Below, in pieces: positions 1 to 7,074 of a stretch of 39,978 bases of DNA (positions are counted from its first letter, which is position 1; each line of letters opens with the position of its first letter). Below the pieces are notes generated by a model that saw nothing but the letters and a program-made list of their open reading frames with translations, was not told the DNA's origin and searched no databases. The position numbers were made by a program, and so were the translations under genes. This DNA is from Planctomycetota bacterium. Lineage in GTDB: Bacteria; Planctomycetota; Phycisphaerae; WQYP01. The stretch lies in assembly GCA_021847065.1 (NCBI GenBank), contig JAJZVR010000003.1, positions 1 to 39,978 of the forward strand. Reading direction: 5' to 3'.

Positions 1-296
1 GACATAAATATAGCGAGGAGTGATGACGCCGCAGATGCCCTGCAAAAAATCAAAGTCAGGCCTGCGGGCCTATCACGCACCCTCTGGGATCGCGCGATTA
101 TCGCCCGCATGGCGGCGATGGCATCATAGTTACCGTTCGCCTGCGGCTTAGGGTTGGGGGGCAATCGTGCATCACTGGCCATTGCGCGGCGAATAAGGGC
201 GCGGTACTCCGATGCCGGAACCAGAATAAAGGTCTTGCCGTTAACGGTCAGAGTCCCGGTGTTTCTACGCTTCTTAGTTTCCATTTCTGCCAGCAT
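1..296 (-). pseudogene. Antitoxin-like HTH protein of a toxin-first RelE/HigB-type TA module, probably frameshifted and cut by the window edge
   Basis: Minus-strand reading from ATG at 296: MLAEMETKKRRNTGTLTVNGKTFILVPASEYRALIRRAMASDARLPPNPKPQANGNYDAIAAMRAIIARSQRVRDRPAGLT..., resembling the N-terminus of HTH antitoxins. After GLT the HTH-like continuation (LQGICGVITPRYIYV) is in another frame, next to an A6/T6 run at 44-49. Confidence 0.45.
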
Positions 297-300
297 AGTA

Positions 301-405
301 TTAATCCTCGTAGACATCCTTACGGTGGCCGATAGCTTCAATCACGACACGGTCGCCGTGTGGCCGGAACACAATCCGGTAGACGCCGGTGCGGATACGA
401 AAACA
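301..405 (-). pseudogene. C-terminal fragment of a RelE/ParE-superfamily toxin
   Basis: Minus-strand translation CFRIRTGVYRIVFRPHGDRVVIEAIGHRKDVYED* matches the C-terminal RelE pattern (RIRvGdYRIvf...vi.igHRkdvYe). No N-terminal half is present, and an antitoxin-like ORF follows 4 nt downstream. Confidence 0.7.
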
Positions 406-1230
406 TCAACGCGGCAGAGCGTTGATCGCGTCAGCATGCCATTCCCAAAGCTGTTTTAGTTTTGGCTCAAGACCCGGAGTGGTTCCGGCGATTCCAAGAA
501 TGTCGCAGGCAAGTATTGTTCCCTCATGCGAAAACTCAAAAGCGTAAAGATAACCTGCTCCTACGTAGCTCTCAATCCCCTCAAAATCCCGACCATGGAG
601 CGCCGACGATCCGGAATGCACAAGCCAACTCAAAACGGGGTACGTTTCCCGGTAAATATCGGTGAACCTTGTTCCCAACTTCTCCGCCCGCTTCAGGATG
701 TTCGCTTCTCCGGTCCAGTGCTTCGGCCAGCTCGGTTCCCCGGTGCTGGGATTTTTTCCCCACACGCGGCCAACAACCGCCGCGATCGACTCGCCCTGAT
801 CCGCCACCCTCATAATTTCACTGAATTTCTCCGCGGAGATTCGCGAGTCCGGTGTTGCATTTCTGTACTTAAGTATCCTGCGTGCCGAATTATAGCGGTC
901 TACGCGGGGAAATTCACGAAACCTCTCCAGCCATTCCGGCCCCGGGTATTGTTCCAGCCATTTCAGATCAAGCAACTGCTCAAAAAGGCAGCGAGCCCCC
1001 GCGCCGATGGCCTGCACGTCGCTCGTTTGCCTTAGTTTCGCGAGGCTCCGCATCCATAGAACCATGCGTGCGTACGCCTCGTACACGGTCGCGTCCAGCC
1101 TCCGGTTCTGGCGGGAGTTGTCGTCTTTGAGCAAGCATAGCGCATGCAGCGCACCGGCATTGGCGAACTCGCCCATTTCATCCAGAAGGCCAATCGCTTG
1201 GTGGCAAAAAGTTGTAACGGGTGTTTCCAT
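406..1230 (-). CDS. Hypothetical protein, DUF5677/HEPN-like
   Basis: Long ORF; start at METPVTTFCHQ (1230) avoids overlap with the upstream gene. All-helical with a YPVLSWLVHSGSSALHG stretch. Family assignment is tentative. Confidence 0.5.
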   Translation of the reverse strand: METPVTTFCHQAIGLLDEMGEFANAGALHALCLLKDDNSRQNRRLDATVYEAYARMVLWMRSLAKLRQTSDVQAIGAGARCLFEQLLDLKWLEQYPGPEWLERFREFPRVDRYNSARRILKYRNATPDSRISAEKFSEIMRVADQGESIAAVVGRVWGKNPSTGEPSWPKHWTGEANILKRAEKLGTRFTDIYRETYPVLSWLVHSGSSALHGRDFEGIESYVGAGYLYAFEFSHEGTILACDILGIAGTTPGLEPKLKQLWEWHADAINALPR

Positions 1231-1234
1231 AAAG

Positions 1235-2560
1235 TCAGTTCCCTTTTTGCGGCGCGATTGCATGGGGCAGCGCGCTTGGTTTTTTGCCCTCTTCGGCCTC
1301 GGCGAGCGATGCCGATGCCTCCCCGAGCTCGTGCAATGCGAGCAGCGCAGACTCCCTCCAGTTCGTTATTTTTCGTGCCATTCCCCTGATCGTTTCCAGT
1401 TTCGGTGATGATTTTTCCCACGGTATATCGGAATATTCTGGAATGAGCGGCGCATTGTCATCTGCGCCGGTCACGTAATGGGCACCCGGCTCACCAGGTA
1501 TGTCCGTAGGATCGACAATTACGTGCGTAAAGAATGGCCCCGCGCCCCTTATGTGGTAATATCGGGAAAGAAAACGATTTGTGGTGCCGAATGCCGCGCA
1601 GCATCTAAAGAAGGCGTCTCTTATCGCCGGGCTCCCCTTGAGGCACCCGGCATTTTCGCAAGCCCGAATCCCAAAGTAGGCCCGCTGGTCGGCAAATTGC
1701 GTTTGCGTTCCCGCTGCAGCCACCGGCATGTGTTTCATGATACAGAATAGGTCGTAGCGGCGCAGCGACCCCGGCCCGATCTTTCGTATCAGCTTCAGTC
1801 GGATGCCGTACGGGGTGGTGAGTGAGTCAGCCCGCATGTTAAATGGCGGATTGGAGAATGCACCATCAAGGCTCGATCCGCAAGCGATCTCCGCCCCCAC
1901 ATATTTTATCACCGCCCGCAAACTACGAAGTTGATTCACGCGGGAGTTATTTTCTTTCGTGAACGCCAATCGTGGATTAGCGATCCACTTGTCCACGGTT
2001 CGCCTCAGGAGGTTTTCCTGTATCCACAAACATCGCGGATTAAAAAAATACACTGACGGGCGTATCGAACCTCCGGGAAATCCGGTGAAATATTTCTCCG
2101 AGGCCGGGTGCCTTGAAAAGATTTCGGAAGGCTTGTGCTTCTTAGCTTTCCCTTGTGCAACCTCGAGCACTTCCCATTCGCGGACAAGTATGCCGAGTAC
2201 GCGACGTGCGGCGGTGCCCTTGGCGTTGCAACCGGCCAAGCGGCAGTTCAAAATGGCGGTGCGGACGGCACCGTTGGTATTGGCAAATAGCTTCTTGGGG
2301 TCCGCCAGCCTAGGAATGCTTGGATCAAATTGGAATCCGCTAAACCCTACCTCGTAAAAAGATTGCCGTGCCGTTAAAGCCGTGTCCGCGCCAAGCCGCG
2401 CCTGCAAGCGGCGGAGCGCCATTGACTGCTTTGGCGTTATTGCAAGCGCGGGTGCCAGTGGTCGTGCGGTTGACACCGCCTGCTGCGCCATGGCTGCGGA
2501 CGGGTGGAACAGAAAAGATAGTGCTACCGCCAGCACTGATGCAATGATACGCTTCCCCAT
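1235..2560 (-). CDS. Secreted protein of unknown function
   Basis: In-frame start MGKRIIASVLAVALSFLFHPSAAMAQQ gives a clear signal peptide with an AMA-QQ cleavage-like site; about 441 aa; 4 nt upstream of the next gene. Confidence 0.6.
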   Translation of the reverse strand: MGKRIIASVLAVALSFLFHPSAAMAQQAVSTARPLAPALAITPKQSMALRRLQARLGADTALTARQSFYEVGFSGFQFDPSIPRLADPKKLFANTNGAVRTAILNCRLAGCNAKGTAARRVLGILVREWEVLEVAQGKAKKHKPSEIFSRHPASEKYFTGFPGGSIRPSVYFFNPRCLWIQENLLRRTVDKWIANPRLAFTKENNSRVNQLRSLRAVIKYVGAEIACGSSLDGAFSNPPFNMRADSLTTPYGIRLKLIRKIGPGSLRRYDLFCIMKHMPVAAAGTQTQFADQRAYFGIRACENAGCLKGSPAIRDAFFRCCAAFGTTNRFLSRYYHIRGAGPFFTHVIVDPTDIPGEPGAHYVTGADDNAPLIPEYSDIPWEKSSPKLETIRGMARKITNWRESALLALHELGEASASLAEAEEGKKPSALPHAIAPQKGN

Positions 2561-2873
2561 GCGGCACCTCAGTAACAAACATACGGTACGCGACATTATC
2601 AGCAAAACCCGCGCCGATGCAACGGCTGCTAGGGAAATGGTCTGCGACGTGGGGCAAGGGCATGGTTTCGTCATCGCGCGTTGTTTGAACATTGTCCGGC
2701 ATCCATAGATCGGGCTTGAAACGACTGTTTGCTCGGAAGTGGTTTTCATAATTCACCTTCATCTTTTTCGGCGCACCAATGCCCGATTGACGTGAGCTAC
2801 CCGTATACCCCGGAAAAGCAGCGCCGGGCGGGCGCGTTGGCCTTTCGGTTTTCTTGCCCAAACAGCGCCAGCA

Positions 2874-3503
2874 TCAACCGGGGCCGTCGACCGGAAGACA
2901 CCCGATGGTCGCATCCGCGTTTATGCCCTTGTAAACGGTCTTAAACTGGTTTCCGAATATGTCCTCAAAGCATATCGTGATAGCGAACGGTTTCCCATAA
3001 TCCTCGACGTCGAGTTTCCTCTTGTGTAAACCGGTTGCAACGCGGATTGTCATTTCTTCCGTTCCCCCTTTCGGGGCCACGGACAGCCGCAGTTTCCGCT
3101 CTTCGCGCACCCCCAGCCAGCGGCGGTCGTCAATTTCGTCCCCGTTGCCAATTGGTGCCCCGTCTTCATAACTGAATTGGAACTTCATCCGACTGCATGG
3201 TCCGAGGCCTTGGTTCCGAACCACGAGCGAAATTTCCCATCCGCTTTCTATTTTGAAAAGCTCCCAGATACGTCCGTTTCCACGATCCTCAATTACGCAG
3301 CATGGCCTGAGCGACTGTTGGTGGTGCCGCTCGGCCTGTTTAAATGAATCCTGCGCTATGGCAATAGATTTGCATGTCTCTTCGATTGACTTCCGCGTGG
3401 CATCGGCGAGGCGCTTGGTGTACCAAGCCATCGCCGTGGTGGCGACTGCCATTGCGAATGTGGCTGCAAGCGAAATGAGGCTTATTCGGTCGGTGATGTT
3501 CAT
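2874..3503 (-). CDS. Hypothetical protein with one N-terminal transmembrane segment
   Basis: 209 aa; MNITDRISLISLAATFAMAVATTAMAWYTKR... then a soluble domain. Confidence 0.55.
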   Translation of the reverse strand: MNITDRISLISLAATFAMAVATTAMAWYTKRLADATRKSIEETCKSIAIAQDSFKQAERHHQQSLRPCCVIEDRGNGRIWELFKIESGWEISLVVRNQGLGPCSRMKFQFSYEDGAPIGNGDEIDDRRWLGVREERKLRLSVAPKGGTEEMTIRVATGLHKRKLDVEDYGKPFAITICFEDIFGNQFKTVYKGINADATIGCLPVDGPG

Positions 3504-3545
3504 GTTGATCTATCCTTAAATAATCATTTCCGCAATCCGCGGACG

Positions 3546-3695
3546 TTACCGGGTACGATCCGCCGCGATTACCGGCAGGTGCGTTTCCGCCCAGGTGCAA
3601 GCATGGCCGAAACCTTTCTTTTCCCCCTCGGTAACATCAAAACGATACGGCATACGGATTTCCTTTCCGCGGACACCTCCGCAATAAAAGACCAT
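3546..3695 (-). CDS. Short ORF (49 aa) or gene remnant sharing its upstream region and N-terminus with the 6027-6839 gene
   Basis: MVFYCGGVRGKEIRMPYRFDVTEGEKKGFGHACTWAETHLPVIAADRTR, preceded by AAGGAG. The N-terminus aligns with MIFYRGTIRWKEIPMSFR of the 270-aa protein. Confidence 0.35.
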   Translation of the reverse strand: MVFYCGGVRGKEIRMPYRFDVTEGEKKGFGHACTWAETHLPVIAADRTR

Positions 3696-3844
3696 CCACC
3701 CCGTATAACTCCTTAGTTGTCAAATTGCCGGCAGTGTGCATCGGGTCCGAAAAAGAACTGTTGGCCCAGCGGGGTGTTTACAGGGCCTGCCCGGAAACAT
3801 TCAGCGCGGGAACTTGGTGCCCTTCCGCGATGGGTCTCACCGCC

Positions 3845-5743
3845 CTATATGACCGAGGACCTCGTGCCAAGCGTGGTAGGGCGGGATTGCACGCGATCCC
3901 GGGAGTCCCTGTAGAATTGGTACGCCGACAATGCGTGGTGTGGCTCCGGGTTGCGGTTGCAGAACGCGCCTTGCTCAGCGACGTCCTTGAGGAAGGCGCA
4001 GGCGGTTCCCATGCCGCCTATTTCGATCAGAAGTGCCGCAATATGATGGCACGGTATCGGACCCGCACACCCGCAAGAGACCCGCAGCTTAGGGGCGCCG
4101 CCGTCCGCGCCACCGACGACCTTCACCTTTACCGTCACATCCATTTGTGAACTGCAATCCCCCTTAAGCGTCCCGTAAATTGTGGAAGAAATCGGGTCGA
4201 AGACAATCCGTTTTACCCGCCTGGCTATGCAATCCTGTGCCCCGGTTGCAAGCACCGCCGCAGTGAAATACTCGGCCAACCCCGTATCTGGGCCTGCGGC
4301 TGGGCTGGTGCCCGCCGAGCGATGCACGCCATCCCCTCCAGCAGCAGGTTTCACATCTCGGCAAATACCGCTGGCTCGCTGGTTGACAATCATCGCCGCG
4401 TGTTGCATCCATGGTTCCCCCCTCACTACGGAAACTTGGCGTTCCGCGTTTCGCAAGGGATGGCCGATCCGGGGGTCGGTGCCAGCCGTGCCGGAAGTTG
4501 CTGGCCTCCGAGGCTCAGCCTCCTTCGGCGGGGATGGTGGAACTACTGGTTTCGGGGCCAGTTCTTTGCTGTGTGCTGTAGGGGCGGCCGCAGCCTCGCC
4601 ACCCGCCTGCACAGGCGGCAAGTAATCGGAGGGATGCTGACGGACCGGCCCACGCGCTGGGTCAAACTGCGCTAGGTACTCAGAGGCCTTTGCGGCGTTG
4701 TCCCCGTCGAGATTGGCGGCACGGCGCGGATGGGCGGCCAATCGCGCCACAACCGTCGCGGCGTCGGCGGACTTGGGCCGCGTGCCAACTGCATCCAGGC
4801 CGCTCGCTGCGGGCACCAGCGGCTGCGCGGCCTGGTACAGGGGCAAGCCAACCGAACCGACTGTGGCCGAAAGCGAAGCGTCAGAAGCTCTGGCCGACGA
4901 ATTTGATGCGCCCGCTCGCCCACCGTTGGCTGGCGCAGACTGTGACGGGGCTTCGCTGGAGCCGTGCGTGGCCGGGACAGACGAAAGGTGGGTGTCGTCT
5001 TTAATCACTTCTTTTATCATCGCAATAAGTTTGCGGTGGTCGATTAGCTGTATCTTTTGGTCGTGCGCCCATCGAATCGCCTGTTCTGAAAAATAGGAAG
5101 TGGTAACTACGTATCCCACGGAAGCCTTCTCTTTTCCGACTTGGCCGCAGAGTGCCTGTACTGCGGGCCGCCCCACGGGCGAGCCATCGCCGTATCTCTT
5201 GCACTGGATCAGCGCGGTGGCTTCCCCTTTTCTCATCCGCGCGTCGACGCCCAGGTCATTCGATCTAGGCGTGGCACGACCTTCCCATCCGTGGAGCCGA
5301 AAAATTTCGACCACGAACAGTTCAAATTCATAGGGATCCATCTGCCGCAGGTGTTCAATACGTCGGGAGAGCCTCATCTGCTCCTCGTGCTCCTGGCGAC
5401 ACATCTCGTCTTCAAGTCGTCGCGTCGCGGCCTCCTCAATGGCGAGCGCCCTCCGGGCTACCGACATCGCCTCCCGCTCCGCAGCCTGGGCCACAGCCCG
5501 CGCTTCGTTCCTGGCAATCAGCTCGTCCATCTCCTTTCGGCATTCCGGGCACTGCACCGAGGGATCATGGTTTGTGAAGAAGCCGTGCCCGCACCGCAGA
5601 TTAAATATCCGGCGCTTATCAATTTTTCTCCGCACGACGCCCATGAGCCAGCCAACCAGCGCGATGGCGGGGAAGAAGCCCAATAACAGCACCAGCGACC
5701 ACATTTCTCTACTCCGGTAAAACCCGAAGGCCCAACGGACCAA
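3845..5743 (-). CDS. Membrane-anchored Mrr-like restriction endonuclease with N-terminal Cys cluster and C-terminal SWIM-type zinc motif
   Basis: N-terminal TM (MWSLVLLLGFFPAIALVGWLMGVV); Cys/His cluster RCGHGFF...VQCPEC; Mrr core DPYEFELFVVEIFRLHGWEGRATPRSNDLGVDARMRKGEATALIQCKRYG (D...QxK); C-terminal CGCAGPIPCHHIAALL (CxC...CxH). Confidence 0.8.
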   Translation of the reverse strand: MVRWAFGFYRSREMWSLVLLLGFFPAIALVGWLMGVVRRKIDKRRIFNLRCGHGFFTNHDPSVQCPECRKEMDELIARNEARAVAQAAEREAMSVARRALAIEEAATRRLEDEMCRQEHEEQMRLSRRIEHLRQMDPYEFELFVVEIFRLHGWEGRATPRSNDLGVDARMRKGEATALIQCKRYGDGSPVGRPAVQALCGQVGKEKASVGYVVTTSYFSEQAIRWAHDQKIQLIDHRKLIAMIKEVIKDDTHLSSVPATHGSSEAPSQSAPANGGRAGASNSSARASDASLSATVGSVGLPLYQAAQPLVPAASGLDAVGTRPKSADAATVVARLAAHPRRAANLDGDNAAKASEYLAQFDPARGPVRQHPSDYLPPVQAGGEAAAAPTAHSKELAPKPVVPPSPPKEAEPRRPATSGTAGTDPRIGHPLRNAERQVSVVRGEPWMQHAAMIVNQRASGICRDVKPAAGGDGVHRSAGTSPAAGPDTGLAEYFTAAVLATGAQDCIARRVKRIVFDPISSTIYGTLKGDCSSQMDVTVKVKVVGGADGGAPKLRVSCGCAGPIPCHHIAALLIEIGGMGTACAFLKDVAEQGAFCNRNPEPHHALSAYQFYRDSRDRVQSRPTTLGTRSSVI

Positions 5744-5833
5744 GTGAATAATACACGCTGGTGCGAGCCGGAACCAGTCGCCGCCGTTCGCGTTGGCGAC
5801 ATTTGCGAAATTAGCGGCCTTGCGTGAACTTGC

Positions 5834-5839
5834 TATACT
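5834..5839 (+). promoter_or_regulatory. Candidate extended -10 promoter (TGcTATACT) for the small basic protein gene
   Basis: TGCTATACT about 40 nt before the ATG; no good -35, consistent with an extended -10. AAGGAG lies at about 5863-5868. Confidence 0.35.
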
Positions 5840-5876
5840 TGTGCCGCTATTGTTGCCGATTTCAAGGAGATTTCAG

Positions 5877-6002
5877 ATGGCCACATCAAAACGCGACGCC
5901 AAGCTGGCAGGGAAGGCCCTGTCGAACCGGAAGGGCTCGAAGCAGGCTAAATCCATAGCGGGATCGGATTTAGCACAAGCCAAGCGGCGCAAGAAAAAAT
6001 AG
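5877..6002 (+). CDS. Small very basic protein (41 aa)
   Basis: MATSKRDAKLAGKALSNRKGSKQAKSIAGSDLAQAKRRKKK; ATG preceded by AAGGAG; strongly Lys/Arg-rich. Lies within a longer annotated frame. Confidence 0.65.
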   Translation: MATSKRDAKLAGKALSNRKGSKQAKSIAGSDLAQAKRRKKK

Positions 6003-6026
6003 TGAGCGCTGGAACAGGTGATATTG

Positions 6027-6839
6027 TCACCGGGATAAACCACGCTCCTTAAGGATTTGATTGAACGGTTTGTAGCCGCTTGCGGTATCTTCGATTACAT
6101 TTAGCACGGTGGGCGTAACCTGAAAAGACCTCGGATATTTCGTCCCCATTTTTTCCGCCTTTACCGCCGTTTCCTCGCAGAGAATTGCATTGACGCTCTC
6201 CAAGTGGGTATCGCGAAGCTGGCGGATCCCGCTTTGGATTACCTCATAGGCGCTTTCGCCAAAGTGAAGTGCTTCGGCGCGCTCCGGAATTTGTCCCTTG
6301 TGTGCCACATTGTTACGTAGTTCGGTCATCTTCTGGTCCAGCATTTTGGGTTCGCAGCGGTACTCGGTGAGGTAAAGAAATAGAAATGCACCAAATTGCC
6401 GCTCGGACTGTTTGGCTACATCTTTCCATGCCTTGGTGAATAGGCCCGTGTCAGCAGCGCGTCCGCGCGATATAACGCGAATGGCGAATTCAAAATATCG
6501 CTCTACGCTGCCAGCGAAGGAAAGCACGGCCTCGCGATAATACCCGTCTCTGATTCCGTTAAGCGCGATTTCGAAAAGCATTTCGTGCCGCAGGGTCTGT
6601 GTGGCAATGAGCAGATCATGGCCATTGGGGCACTTCCCCGTATACAATCCGTCGTCGCGGATCGTTTCCACGAACCACGTTCCGACACCGTCAGCCGCGC
6701 TGGCACATTGGGGACAAATAAGTGAAATTTTCGTGTTCTTCTCCTTAATTCGGTCGTATAAAGGCATCGGGCATCGTGGATTCATACGAAACGACATAGG
6801 AATTTCTTTCCAGCGGATAGTTCCGCGATAAAAGATCAT
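6027..6839 (-). CDS. Hypothetical protein with Zn-ribbon-like N-terminus and HEPN-like RxxxxH motif
   Basis: 270 aa; CPQCASAADG...GKCPNGHDLL Cys/His pairs; ELRNNVAHKGQIP contains R-x4-H as in HEPN RNases; helical context. Confidence 0.55.
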   Translation of the reverse strand: MIFYRGTIRWKEIPMSFRMNPRCPMPLYDRIKEKNTKISLICPQCASAADGVGTWFVETIRDDGLYTGKCPNGHDLLIATQTLRHEMLFEIALNGIRDGYYREAVLSFAGSVERYFEFAIRVISRGRAADTGLFTKAWKDVAKQSERQFGAFLFLYLTEYRCEPKMLDQKMTELRNNVAHKGQIPERAEALHFGESAYEVIQSGIRQLRDTHLESVNAILCEETAVKAEKMGTKYPRSFQVTPTVLNVIEDTASGYKPFNQILKERGLSR

Positions 6840-7074
6840 TCAAGCCGTATAACTCTGAATTGTCAAATTGTCGGCGGTGCGCTTGCGCTATGTACGGTTC
6901 AGAGATTTCGTCATAGTTGGTCGCCCACCATGGTATCATTTTATCGGTGTAGGCTGGATTATCTGGAGTTCTGGAAATGGCCACCGACATAGTGACTAGC
7001 GTCCGTCCATTCCGGATTACAAGGGATCAAAGTTCTGGGGCTGGCCGACGGCGTTTTTGGGGGACACCGCTCCC

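Noticed and set aside
526-1035. 169-aa plus-strand ORF
   Set aside because: Antisense to the 406-1230 gene with no RBS or family features.
6745-6990. 81-aa minus-strand ORF overlapping the start of the 270-aa gene
   Set aside because: Part of the duplicated upstream segment, but the matching copy at 3.7 kb has a stop/frameshift, so coding is not supported.
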